A stretch of DNA of 64,000 nucleotides, from the NCBI RefSeq assembly GCF_002245655.1, contig NZ_NOIH01000007.1:310001-374000 (forward strand), read 5' to 3'. Both the position numbers and the translations under genes were made by a program. The stretch's first letter is position 1, and each line of letters starts with the position of its first letter. Below the pieces are notes generated by a model. The model was not told the origin of the DNA and searched no databases. It was given only the letters and a program-made list of their open reading frames with translations. Positions 7,535 through 15,787 of this stretch are shown one piece after another. The stretch comes from Thauera propionica (GTDB taxonomy: Bacteria; Pseudomonadota; Gammaproteobacteria; Burkholderiales; Rhodocyclaceae).

Positions 7535-9436
7535 ATGACGTCCCACCCCGGCACCGACTGCTTCGCCCTGCTCGACGACTGCCACGCCACGGCGGCGCAG
7601 CCGACCAGCAGGCTCTACACCGGCTTCGTGCGCGAGCACCGCTGCGACGACCCCGCCAGCCTGGACACGATGTGGCCGGCAGTGGCTGCCGACATGCGAG
7701 ATGGGCTGCAGGCCGTGATACTTGCCGATTACGAATGGGGCGCACGCCTGATGAAGGCCGGCCACGAGCGGATCGCGCCTGGGGCTGCGGGCGCACTGCG
7801 CGTGCTGATGTTCGAGCACATGGCGCGCCTGTCGGCCGAGGACGTCAGCGGCTGGCTTGCCCGGCGGGAAGCGGACGAACTGAAGATCGATGCGGGACAG
7901 CCAGCGCCGGCCGGCGTCATCGACATCGTCCCGAGCGTCGACCGCGATGCATTCACCGACGCAATCCACCGCATCCACGCCTACGTCGGCGAGGGCGAGA
8001 CCTACCAGGTCAACTACACCTACCGGCTCGGATTCCGCTGCTTCGGCGCGCCGACCAGCCTCTATCGCAGGCTGCGCGCGCGCCAGCCGGTGGCCTTCGG
8101 TGCCTTCATCGCGCTGCCGGTGGAGTCCGGTGGCGGCCATATCCTCTCGTGCTCGCCCGAGCTCTTCCTGCGCAACAGCGGTGGTAGGCTGGAAGCGCGA
8201 CCGATGAAGGGCACGGCCTCGCGCGCTCGCGTACCCGAGGGTGACAGCGAAATCGCGCGCATGCTCGGCGAGGACGTCAAGAACCGCGCCGAGAACCTGA
8301 TGATCGTCGACCTGCTGCGCAACGACCTCGGCCGCATCGCACGCACCGGCTCGGTGAAGGTGCCCAAGCTGTTCGCCATCGAGCCTTACTCGACGGTGTT
8401 CCAGATGACCTCGACCGTCGACGCGGAGCTGGCCGAGGGCACGAACTTCCCCGATCTGCTGCGCGCGTTGTTCCCCTGCGGCTCGATCACCGGTGCGCCC
8501 AAGCACCGCACGATGCAGCTCATCGCCGAGCTGGAGAACACCCCGCGCGGCCTGTACACCGGCAGCATCGGGTGGATCGAGCCGCCAGCCTCGTCCGAGC
8601 AGGCTTGTGGCGACTTCTGCCTGTCAGTCGCCATCCGCACGCTGGCGCTCGATCCGCCCGACGCTTCCGGTCTGCGTGCGGGGCGCATGGGGGTGGGGGC
8701 AGGGATCGTGATCGACAGCCGGGCCGACGAGGAATTCGAGGAGTGCCTGCTGAAAGCCCGCTTCCTCACCGGTCTGGATCCGGGCTTCAGCCTGTTCGAG
8801 ACCATGCTGGGCGTAGGCGGGAAGGGCATCCGCCACCTCGACCGCCACCTCGACCGCCTGCAGCGCAGCGCGGCGGCGCTCGGTTTCGCATGCCGGCGCG
8901 CGGCGATCATCGAGGCACTGGCCGATCAGTGTGCCGGCCTGGCGCCGGACACGTGTCATCGCATCCGCCTCGCCCTGCACAAGGATGGCAGCACCGAGCT
9001 CGCGATCGCCGCCCTTGACCCCTTGCCCGAGGGACCGGTCCGACTCCTGCTGACGAAGACACCGATGCGTGCGAACGATCCTTTCGTCGGCCACAAGACG
9101 ACCATGCGCGGCGTCTACGATGCGGCCGTCGCGGAAGCAGTGCGCCAGAACGCCTTCGACATGATCTTCCACAACGAGCGCGGCGAGATGACCGAAGGCG
9201 GGCGCAGCAACGTGTTCGCACTTGTCGACGGCCAGTGGATCACGCCGCCGCTGGGCGCTGGGCTGCTGCCCGGCGTGATGCGCAGCGTGCTGCTGGACGA
9301 TCCGGCGTGGAGTGCCCGCGAGGCGCCGCTCACCCTGGAAGCCTTGCGCCGTGCCGAGCGCATTGTCGTCTGCAATGCGCTGCGGGGCGCCGTTGACGCC
9401 GTCCTGCACGACGAAGCCGGCGAGGACAGCGCGTGA
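7535..9436 (+). CDS. pabB: Aminodeoxychorismate synthase component I fused to 4-amino-4-deoxychorismate lyase (PabB-PabC)
   Basis: This 633-residue fusion makes p-aminobenzoate from chorismate, with ammonia from a PabA encoded elsewhere. The PabB part (to about residue 410) has SCSPELFL, the catalytic-lysine segment RPMKGTA (about 222-228), KNRAENLMIVDLLRND and GSITGAPKHRTM. The C-terminal class IV aminotransferase-fold part starts near SLFETML and has the PLP lysine in VGHKTTMRG (about 521). Both halves look intact. pABA feeds folate and, in this cluster, probably the aminobenzoate moiety of dephospho-H4MPT, which explains its place after the fae-like gene. Start ATG 7535 follows GGAG. Its TGA overlaps the GTG of the next gene. 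Confidence 0.94.
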   Translation: MTSHPGTDCFALLDDCHATAAQPTSRLYTGFVREHRCDDPASLDTMWPAVAADMRDGLQAVILADYEWGARLMKAGHERIAPGAAGALRVLMFEHMARLSAEDVSGWLARREADELKIDAGQPAPAGVIDIVPSVDRDAFTDAIHRIHAYVGEGETYQVNYTYRLGFRCFGAPTSLYRRLRARQPVAFGAFIALPVESGGGHILSCSPELFLRNSGGRLEARPMKGTASRARVPEGDSEIARMLGEDVKNRAENLMIVDLLRNDLGRIARTGSVKVPKLFAIEPYSTVFQMTSTVDAELAEGTNFPDLLRALFPCGSITGAPKHRTMQLIAELENTPRGLYTGSIGWIEPPASSEQACGDFCLSVAIRTLALDPPDASGLRAGRMGVGAGIVIDSRADEEFEECLLKARFLTGLDPGFSLFETMLGVGGKGIRHLDRHLDRLQRSAAALGFACRRAAIIEALADQCAGLAPDTCHRIRLALHKDGSTELAIAALDPLPEGPVRLLLTKTPMRANDPFVGHKTTMRGVYDAAVAEAVRQNAFDMIFHNERGEMTEGGRSNVFALVDGQWITPPLGAGLLPGVMRSVLLDDPAWSAREAPLTLEALRRAERIVVCNALRGAVDAVLHDEAGEDSA

Positions 9437-10137
9437 GTCCACCGTCTCGACAGCCGCCCGCCATCGCGCTGTTCGACCTCGACCATACGTTGGTGCCGTT
9501 CGATAGCGGCATGGCGTGGTTTCGCTTTCTCGTCGGCCGCGGCGAAGCCCGGCCTGCCCTGGTGGACGATTACCTCGCGCGCTGCCAGGAATACGTCGCG
9601 GGCAGGACCACGGCCGGCGAACTGCATGACTTCGTCGCGCAGACCTTCCGCGACCTCGCCCCGGCTCGGCTGCACGCACTGCGGCGCAGTTTCGCAGCCG
9701 AGGTGGCCACGGAGATCCCGTCGGCGGCGCATCGGCTGGTCGCGCACCACGTGGGGCAGGGGCATCGCTGCTGCATCGTCACCGCGACCAACCGTTTCGT
9801 CGCGTCGGCTCTCGCCCAGGCCCTGGGCGTCGGCGGACTGCTTGCGACCGAGTTCGAAACAGACGATGGCCGCTTCACCGGACGGCTGGCCGGCCCCGTC
9901 TGCCACGGCGGGGAGAAGATCGCCCGCGTCGAGCGCTGGCTGCATGGCCAGGAGCTGCAGTGGGAGACCCTTGGCCACAGCGTCTTCTATTCCGACTCGG
10001 CAAGCGATCTGCCCCTGTTGCAGAAAGTGCGCGAGCCCGTGGTCGTACGCCCCGACGCACGGCTTCGCGACCACGCGCTGACACACGGCTGGCGCATGGC
10101 GGATACGCTGGAACACCTGCGCCTCGCCCCTCTTTGA
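9433..10137 (+). CDS. HAD-IB family hydrolase (phosphoserine-phosphatase-like)
   Basis: This 234-residue HAD phosphatase carries motif I FDLDHTLVPFDS (nucleophile Asp in DLDHT), motif II CCIVTATN (Thr), a lysine in GGEKIARVERW, and motif III/IV FYSDSASDLPLL. The order and the alpha-helical cap after motif I place it in subfamily IB with SerB and CicA. The start is GTG 9433, overlapping the pabBC stop (GTGA), so it is the coupled last gene of the fhc operon. The substrate is unknown. A pterin or methanofuran phosphate intermediate is possible by context, as is a general small phosphomonoester. Confidence 0.82.
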   Translation: MSPPSRQPPAIALFDLDHTLVPFDSGMAWFRFLVGRGEARPALVDDYLARCQEYVAGRTTAGELHDFVAQTFRDLAPARLHALRRSFAAEVATEIPSAAHRLVAHHVGQGHRCCIVTATNRFVASALAQALGVGGLLATEFETDDGRFTGRLAGPVCHGGEKIARVERWLHGQELQWETLGHSVFYSDSASDLPLLQKVREPVVVRPDARLRDHALTHGWRMADTLEHLRLAPL

Positions 10138-10227
10138 AACCCGCACGGGCCAGCGCGCTCTGGCTCACGGACCGCAAGGGACGCTTCTGATGCAGCCTCC
10201 GGGCGAACCCTAAGGCCCCTCGGCAGG

Positions 10228-10545
10228 TCAACCGAACAACTTGTCGAGCACGCGACCAAGCCACCCCTTTGATTGGGCCGGTTCAGCCGACGAGGCCGGG
10301 ATCGGTCGCAGGCTCGGTTGAGCGACGCGCTGGATGGCCGGTTCGGGCGTCTTTCTCTCCACCTCACGGACAAGCGTCTGCTGCACCACCGGCGCCCGCC
10401 GAGCGCTCAGGCGGCTTTCGAGCAATTGCGCGTGATGCCGACGCAGAACGGAGTCCTCCGGCAAGGGAGGAAGCCCTGCGCTGGCGGCGATCTGGTCAAA
10501 GTGCCGACGCAGGATGGAATCGGTGGGCGGAAACAGGGCGGTCAT
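10228..10545 (-). CDS. Small hypothetical protein with duplicated LRRH motif and C-terminal amphipathic tail
   Basis: I do not recognise this 105-residue basic protein. The ATG at 10545 is preceded by GGGAG at seven bases, better supported than an upstream start at 10587. An internal duplication is visible: TDSILRRHFDQ near residues 8-18 and EDSVLRRHHAQL near 30-41. A Pro/Ala/Gln-rich middle follows, and the last residues, GWLGRVLDKLFG, could form an amphipathic membrane-contacting helix. There is no signal peptide or transmembrane segment. It lies alone on the minus strand between the fhc operon and the divergent sigma-54 activator gene. Confidence 0.6.
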   Translation of the reverse strand: MTALFPPTDSILRRHFDQIAASAGLPPLPEDSVLRRHHAQLLESRLSARRAPVVQQTLVREVERKTPEPAIQRVAQPSLRPIPASSAEPAQSKGWLGRVLDKLFG

Positions 10546-10766
10546 GGCTGGACTCCCGATACGCTGAAGGTAGCGAGTCGAAAGCAACAGTCGTGCCTCC
10601 AGGCAGGACGGCCGCTGTCAAGGCATCGACAACCCGGAAAACGGGCGCCCCCGCCGGCGCAATGCCCAAGGGTTTGCGTCAATGCAATGCAGGTGCTACT
10701 TTTTGGCACACACGCTCGACGTAGTCATATGAGGCTGGCAAACAGCCCGCGGAGGAGATTCTGGAG
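10546..10766. promoter_or_regulatory. Intergenic region between the small hypothetical gene and the activator gene, with shared motifs
   Basis: This 221 bp stretch separates divergent genes. It holds copies of the two motifs found before fhcB: TGCCCAAGGGT (10663-10673) and CTTTTTGGCACAC (10699-10711), here 36 bases apart start to start instead of 22. The first copy is flanked by arms CGCAA and TTGCG, enlarging the dyad. This copy of TTGGCAC lacks a -12 GC at the correct distance, so it is not a sigma-54 promoter. Self-regulation by the adjacent activator is a reasonable inference. I see no strong sigma-70 promoter. Confidence 0.4.
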
Positions 10767-12800
10767 ATGACGAGTTTTCCCAAACTCAGGGACGCTCGCG
10801 AGGAGCGGCTGGCCCTTGCTCGCGAGCGTTTCTTCCGTGACGAGATGCCCGAAGACGATGAGCTCTCGCCGCTGATCCTGCGCTCCTGGGAGCGCTGCCG
10901 GGACTCTGGTCTCGATCACCGCATATCTCAAGCGATCGATCCGGCCGGCCGCAGCCGCCTGTCCGAGTCCCGTGAGCGCAGCGCCCGCCTGCTGGAACTC
11001 GGCAGCGGCGTCATGGAACACGTGTTCGACCAGATCCGCGCCTCGGGCAGCATGGTGCTGCTGGCAGATACGGACGGCATGATCATCCACAGCCTGGGCG
11101 ATGCGGGTTTTGTCGATCGCGCGGAACGCGTCTCACTGCAACCCGGTGCATGCTGGAGCGAAGATGTGCGCGGCACGAATGGCATCGGCACCGCTATCGC
11201 GGAACGCTTGCCCATCGAGGTGCTCGGCGCGGAACACTATCTGGACAAGAACATCTTTCTTGCCTGCAATGCGGCACCGATCTTCGACGCCCGCGGCAAG
11301 CTCGCGGGTGTGTTCGACATCTCGGGCGACTACCGCAACCCGCAGCGTCACACGCTGGGCCTCGTACGCCTGTCGGTGCAGCTGCTGGAGAAACGCCTCT
11401 TCGAGGGGGAGTTCTCCAACGACATCCTGCTGGCCTTCCACTCGCGCCCCGAGTACATCGGCAGCCTGCAGGAAGGCATGATTGCCGTCAGCCCGGACGG
11501 GGCCGTACTGGGGCTGAACCCTGTCGCGCGAGACTGGTTTGCTGGCATGGGCCTGTCGCTCGAGGCGGCCGACCTGTCTGACATTTTCCGCCCCAGCCTG
11601 GGCGTGATCCTCGATCGCTGCAAGGCGGCGCCCAACTCGATGGTCAGGCTGGACCTGCGCAAGGGCGGCGAGATCTACGTTCAGGCGCGCTCGCAACGCC
11701 CGCTTGCACTGGCCAACCCACAGGTCGTGGTAGAGCAGGGGGGATCGCTACCCCATCCTGTACGCCAGGGCAGCCACACTGCGGCACGCGAGCCCAATCT
11801 CGACTCGCTGTGCACCGGCGACGAGCGCATGCAGCGCGCCTTGCAACGCGCCAGGCGCATTGCCGGCAAGGATATTCCCCTGCTCGTCCAGGGCGAGTCG
11901 GGCGTGGGCAAGGAGATCTTTGCCCAGGCGTTCCACAACAGCGGACCGCGGGCGGACGGCCCATTCATCGCACTCAACTGCGCGGCGATCCCCGAGAACC
12001 TGATCGAATCCGAACTCTTCGGCTATGCCGGCGGCGCATTCACCGGCGCGCGGAAGGAAGGCGCCATCGGCAAGGTGCAGCAGGCACACGGCGGAACGCT
12101 GTTCCTCGACGAAATCGGTGACATGCCATTGCCGATGCAGACCCGCCTGCTGCGGGTGCTGCAGGAGCGCTGTGTTACGCCTGTTGGCTCGATGAAGACG
12201 ATTCCGGTCGATATATCGCTCGTTTGCGCGACCCACCGCGTGCTGCGCGAGGCGGTGGCCAGCGGCGAGTTCCGCGAGGACCTCTACTATCGCGTGAACG
12301 GTCTGACCGTCACCTTGCCCGCCTTGCGCGAACGTACCGACGTGGCCTGCCTCGTCGAGCGCATCCTCAAGGCCGAGACTGCGTCGCTGCGTGACACACC
12401 GATCACCATTGGTGCCGACGTCATGCACTTTTTCGAGCAGTACGCCTGGCCAGGCAACATCCGCCAGTTGCAGAGTGTGATCCGGGTTGCCGTTGCCCTG
12501 CTGGATGACGACGAGAACGTCATCGAAGCCGTGCATCTGCCGGAGGAACTCTTCGGTGCCGATCCGCATCGGGACGACGCAGAACCGATCCGGCCGCTGC
12601 AGGTCCACAAGGAAACTAATGTCCCGCCGCTCATGGACACGTCGCCGGCACCGAACGCGGCCCCCCGCAGTCTCGACGAGATCGAGCTCGAAGCGATTGC
12701 GGCGGTCATGCGCGAAGTCGGTGGCAATGTGTCAGCAGCCGCACGCCGGCTTGGCATCAGTCGCAACACCTTGTACCGAAAACTCGGAAAGATCGGCTGA
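10767..12800 (+). CDS. Sigma-54-dependent transcriptional activator, AcoR-like (GAF-AAA+-Fis HTH)
   Basis: This is a 677-residue enhancer-binding protein. The N-terminal sensor region has SWERCRDSGLD and a GAF domain with RGTNGIGTAIAE, typical of AcoR-type regulators of alcohol, acetoin and aldehyde metabolism. The AAA+ domain has Walker A GESGVGKE (about 375), the sigma-54 contact loop GAFTGA (about 421), Walker B GGTLFLDEIGDM and the arginine finger region FREDLYYRVN. The Fis-type helix-turn-helix ends the protein (GGNVSAAARRLGISRNTLYR). There is no receiver domain, so a small molecule probably controls it. Start ATG 10767 follows GGAGGAG. The nearby sigma-54 promoter and shared motifs suggest that it drives the fhc operon and perhaps itself. 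Confidence 0.92.
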   Translation: MTSFPKLRDAREERLALARERFFRDEMPEDDELSPLILRSWERCRDSGLDHRISQAIDPAGRSRLSESRERSARLLELGSGVMEHVFDQIRASGSMVLLADTDGMIIHSLGDAGFVDRAERVSLQPGACWSEDVRGTNGIGTAIAERLPIEVLGAEHYLDKNIFLACNAAPIFDARGKLAGVFDISGDYRNPQRHTLGLVRLSVQLLEKRLFEGEFSNDILLAFHSRPEYIGSLQEGMIAVSPDGAVLGLNPVARDWFAGMGLSLEAADLSDIFRPSLGVILDRCKAAPNSMVRLDLRKGGEIYVQARSQRPLALANPQVVVEQGGSLPHPVRQGSHTAAREPNLDSLCTGDERMQRALQRARRIAGKDIPLLVQGESGVGKEIFAQAFHNSGPRADGPFIALNCAAIPENLIESELFGYAGGAFTGARKEGAIGKVQQAHGGTLFLDEIGDMPLPMQTRLLRVLQERCVTPVGSMKTIPVDISLVCATHRVLREAVASGEFREDLYYRVNGLTVTLPALRERTDVACLVERILKAETASLRDTPITIGADVMHFFEQYAWPGNIRQLQSVIRVAVALLDDDENVIEAVHLPEELFGADPHRDDAEPIRPLQVHKETNVPPLMDTSPAPNAAPRSLDEIELEAIAAVMREVGGNVSAAARRLGISRNTLYRKLGKIG

Positions 12801-12879
12801 ATCCGGGCGCTCCAGAACGACTTGGCGCAAAATTCGGCCCTGGATGCCCCACACGCATCCATTGAAAGGAATTGGCGCC

Positions 12880-13230
12880 ATGAACTGCTTCAGGAAACTG
12901 CCCGGCTTCACCCGCACACCGGCCGGCCTCGAGACCCGCGTCCTGCGGAAACTGCCTGCCATCGCCCTCTTTGGAACGATCGCGCTTATCCTGCCTTCGA
13001 TCGTCGTTCGCCTTCTGGATTGGGGCGACGTTTCGCACGCCGCGCTCACGCGCATCGGCATGGTCGACATCTACGTCACCGGCGTCGTCGTGCTGCACTG
13101 GACGGTCGTGTTCACTGCCGCCATCTTCGCGTTCATCGTCTTCGTTATGAAGGGACCGGCCTATGTCGCCGACGCCTATGCGCTGGTGGACGCCGACAAG
13201 CCGGCGGGCGAGGGGCGTTCGCAGGCATGA
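12880..13230 (+). CDS. Hypothetical two-helix membrane protein
   Basis: This 116-residue protein is one whose family I cannot name. Two hydrophobic segments are clear, about residues 28-46 ([20 protein letters not shown]) and 66-90 ([20 protein letters not shown] onward). A basic N-terminus suggests an N-in orientation with both ends in the cytoplasm. Start ATG 12880 has AAAGGA nine bases upstream. Its TGA overlaps the ATG of def (ATGA), so the two are co-translated, but no functional link is known. It follows the activator gene by 79 bp with no terminator visible. Confidence 0.75.
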   Translation: MNCFRKLPGFTRTPAGLETRVLRKLPAIALFGTIALILPSIVVRLLDWGDVSHAALTRIGMVDIYVTGVVVLHWTVVFTAAIFAFIVFVMKGPAYVADAYALVDADKPAGEGRSQA

Positions 13231-13748
13231 CCGTCCGTGCCCTTCTGAAGATGGGCGACCCGCGCCTGCTCGCGCCGGCCGCCCCTGTGACCGCGTTTGA
13301 TACCCCCGAACTCGAGGCGCTGATCGCGGACATGTTCGACACCATGACCGTCAGTGGCGGTGTCGGGCTGGCCGCCCCGCAGATCGGTGTCGGCCTGCAG
13401 GTCGTTGTCTTCGGGTTTGAACGCAGCGAGCGTTACCCCGACGCGCCGCCCGTACCGCAGACAGTCTTGCTGAATCCGGTCATCACACCTCTCGACGACG
13501 TCACGGAAGAGGGCTGGGAAGGCTGCCTGTCCGTACCGGGCCTGCGGGGTATGGTCCCTCGCAGCGTGAAGATCCGTTATCAGGGCTTCGACCCACAGGG
13601 GCAACCCATCGACCGCATCGCCGAAGGCTTTCATGCGCGCGTGGTGCAGCACGAATGCGACCACCTTCTTGGCGTGCTCTATCCTATGCGAATCAAGGAC
13701 TTTCGACGCTTTGGCTACACGGAGGTGCTGTTTCCGGAACTGTCGTGA
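13227..13748 (+). CDS. def: Peptide deformylase
   Basis: This 173-residue metalloenzyme removes the N-formyl group from nascent proteins. All three motifs are present: [10 protein letters not shown] (motif 1), EGCLSVPG (motif 2, the Cys metal ligand) and QHECDHLLG (motif 3, two His ligands and the catalytic Glu). Length is normal. It starts at ATG 13227, overlapping the stop of the upstream membrane protein. fmt and other usual neighbours are absent here, so this may be a second deformylase copy in the genome. The C-terminal [12 protein letters not shown] is family-like. Confidence 0.93.
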   Translation: MTVRALLKMGDPRLLAPAAPVTAFDTPELEALIADMFDTMTVSGGVGLAAPQIGVGLQVVVFGFERSERYPDAPPVPQTVLLNPVITPLDDVTEEGWEGCLSVPGLRGMVPRSVKIRYQGFDPQGQPIDRIAEGFHARVVQHECDHLLGVLYPMRIKDFRRFGYTEVLFPELS

Positions 13749-14065
13749 GTCTCCGATGTGCCGGTTCGTGTGCGCTCTGAAGGGCATGGCGGGCGCAGCC
13801 AGAGTGCAACGACCGATAGCGTCCTGGCGGAATCCCGCATTCCCGCATCGCCTGGAGGCGACAGTTGTCCAGATCTAATCCAATCTCGTAGTTCACATAA
13901 CACAAATTATCGTTGTTTCAGGTATCGGTATTGGCAGGCCTGCGAAGCGCCACTTGCGTCCACCGAACTCCACCGCCCACCATCGAACTGGGTCATGCAA
14001 TGATGCGACACGGTCCTGCCGCACCGGGCTGTGTATAATGCTGCCCGCTTCGGCCCACCAACGAT
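13749..14065. other. 317 bp intergenic region before tRNA-Leu, with an AT-rich patch
   Basis: No supported gene lies here. A small inverted repeat TCGCC-TGGA-GGCGA (13848-13861) may be a weak end signal after def. From about 13870 to 13930 the sequence is clearly more AT-rich than its surroundings. The last 35 bases hold the tRNA promoter. I found no integrase gene and no repeat of the tRNA 3' end nearby. Confidence 0.5.
14034..14039 (+). promoter_or_regulatory. -10 element of tRNA-Leu
   Basis: A perfect TATAAT lies 26 bases before the first base of the mature tRNA. The -35 region around 14011-14016 is poor. It is the only strong sigma-70 element between def and the tRNA. Confidence 0.6.
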
Positions 14066-14150
14066 GCGGGGGTGGCGGAATTGGTAGACGCACTGGATTT
14101 AGGTTCCAGCGCCGCAAGGCGTGAGAGTTCGAGTCTCTTCCCCCGCACCA
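14066..14150 (+). tRNA. tRNA-Leu (anticodon UAG)
   Basis: This 85-base tRNA includes an encoded CCA end. The acceptor arms GCGGGGG and CCCCCGC pair. The D-loop contains GGTAGACGC, the anticodon arm is CTGGA-TTTAGGT-TCCAG with TAG as the anticodon, the long variable arm (CGCCGCAAGGCG) marks a class II tRNA, and the T arm has GTTCGAGTC. The gene stands alone, with its own promoter and a hairpin downstream. Confidence 0.97.
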
Positions 14151-14228
14151 CCTGAAAGCGCAAGGCTTCCAGGCATTCGGTACAGCCGCACAACGCCCAG
14201 GCAGGATCCTGCGGGGCAAATCTGGCAC

Positions 14229-14250
14229 ACCGGGTCGACGCCGACCCGGT
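14229..14250. terminator. Perfect hairpin between convergent tRNA-Leu and manC
   Basis: ACCGGGTCG and CGACCCGGT form a nine-bp perfect stem with a four-base loop, placed between the end of tRNA-Leu and the end of manC on the other strand. No long T-run follows on either side, so it may be a bidirectional but imperfect terminator. Confidence 0.55.
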
Positions 14251-14273
14251 TCTCGCCAGCACCCGCCCGAGAA

Positions 14274-15719
14274 TCAGCTGCTGCGGCCGTAGGTGTCCTC
14301 GAAGCGCACGATGTCGTCCTCGCCAAGGTAGCTGCCCGACTGCACCTCGATGATCTCCAGCGGCACCTTGCCGGGATTCGCAAGCCGGTGCGTATGGCCG
14401 AGCGGAATGTAGGTCGACTCGTTCTCGCCCAGCAGGAAGGTCCGCTCGCCGCAGGTGACTTCGGCCGTGCCCTTGACCACGACCCAATGCTCGGCACGAT
14501 GGTGATGCATCTGCAGGCTGAGCTTGGCGCCCGGATTGACGACGATGCGCTTCACCTGGAAACGCTCGCCGGCGTCAATCGAGTCGTACCAACCCCACGG
14601 GCGATACACCTTGCGGTGGCTCTTGGTCAGGCTGCGGCCTTCGGCCTTCAGGCGCGCGACGACCTTCTTCACGTCCTGCGTGTGATCCTTGTGCGCCACC
14701 ATCACCGCGTCCGGCGTCTCTACCACGACCATGTCGTCGCAGCCGACCGCCGCCACCAGGCGGCTGCCCGAATGCACCAGCGTGTTGCGGCAGTCCTCGA
14801 ACAGCACCTGACCGCGCCCTGCGTTGCCGGCAGCATCCTTCTCCGACACGGCCCACAGCGCATCCCAGGCGCCGACGTCCGACCAGCCGGCCGCCATCGG
14901 TACCACCACGCCCGTACCAAGCTCAGGCGCGTCAGCGAGCCGCTCCATCACCGCGTAGTCGATCGAGTCGCTCGGACAACGTTCGAAGGCGCCCTGCTCC
15001 AGGCGGATGAAATCGGCGTCGGGCTTGCGACCCGCATAGGCGGCCTCGCAGGCGCTCGCGATGTCCGGGCTGAAGCGCCGGATCGCGCGCATCCAAACCG
15101 AGGCCTTCATCATGAAGATGCCGCTATTCCAGAAGTACTCGCCGCTATCGACGTAACGCTGCGCGGTATCGCGGTCGGGCTTCTCGACGAATTCAAGCAG
15201 GGCTCGACCAAGCCGGCCCTCGGCGAGCGCGTCGCCGCTGCGGATGTAGCCGTAACCCGTTTCGGGCCGGTCCGGCACGATGCCGAAGGTGACCAGCGCG
15301 CCGTCGGCGGCGAAGGCGCTGCCGTCCGCGATCGACCGCTGGAAGGCGGCGACGTCGGTGATGACATGGTCGGCCGGCATCACCAGCAGGATCGGATCGC
15401 CCTCCTCCTGCGCTGCCAGCGCGGCCAGCGTCAGGGCTGGCGCGGTGTTGCGCCCGAACGGCTCGAGCACGATCTGGGGCGAGCGCACGCCAATCTGGCG
15501 CAGCTGCTCGGCGATGATGAAGCGGTATTCCTCATTGGTGACGACGAGCGGACGCGGATCGACCTCGCGCGCACCGAAGTCCTTCAGCCGCAAGCCTGTT
15601 TCCTGCAGCAGCGAACGCTCGCCGGTCAGCGGCAGGAGCTGTTTCGGATAGCTTTCGCGCGAGGCCGGCCACAGCCGCGTGCCCGAACCGCCGGAAAGGA
15701 TGACGCTCTTGATGATCAT
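14274..15719 (-). CDS. manC: Mannose-1-phosphate guanylyltransferase / mannose-6-phosphate isomerase
   Basis: This 481-residue type II bifunctional enzyme makes GDP-mannose (and fructose-6-P/mannose-6-P interconversion) for surface polysaccharides. The N-terminal nucleotidyltransferase has the signature GGSGTRLWPASRESYPKQL (residues 9-27) and LVMPADHVI. The C-terminal cupin has QMHHHRAEHWVVVKG, the metal-binding His/Glu set of the isomerase. Length and order match the ManC/XanB/CpsB family. It is 68 bp downstream of rfbD and ends 24 bp from a hairpin shared with the tRNA. No manB (phosphomannomutase) is in view. Confidence 0.95.
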   Translation of the reverse strand: MIIKSVILSGGSGTRLWPASRESYPKQLLPLTGERSLLQETGLRLKDFGAREVDPRPLVVTNEEYRFIIAEQLRQIGVRSPQIVLEPFGRNTAPALTLAALAAQEEGDPILLVMPADHVITDVAAFQRSIADGSAFAADGALVTFGIVPDRPETGYGYIRSGDALAEGRLGRALLEFVEKPDRDTAQRYVDSGEYFWNSGIFMMKASVWMRAIRRFSPDIASACEAAYAGRKPDADFIRLEQGAFERCPSDSIDYAVMERLADAPELGTGVVVPMAAGWSDVGAWDALWAVSEKDAAGNAGRGQVLFEDCRNTLVHSGSRLVAAVGCDDMVVVETPDAVMVAHKDHTQDVKKVVARLKAEGRSLTKSHRKVYRPWGWYDSIDAGERFQVKRIVVNPGAKLSLQMHHHRAEHWVVVKGTAEVTCGERTFLLGENESTYIPLGHTHRLANPGKVPLEIIEVQSGSYLGEDDIVRFEDTYGRSS

Positions 15720-15787
15720 GTCGGGAAGATCCTGTGCTGTCGTCGAGGTGTTTTACTTGAAGTCTTGAAAGAAGTGGTGGCCCGCGG

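Noticed and set aside
10699-10714. Sigma-54 promoter for the activator gene at TTTTTGGCACACAC
   Set aside because: The -24-like block is present but no GC occurs ten bases after GG, so the -12 element is missing.
14066-14250. Genomic-island attachment site at tRNA-Leu
   Set aside because: I found no integrase and no copy of the tRNA 3' end nearby; the downstream hairpin is a simple terminator-like repeat.
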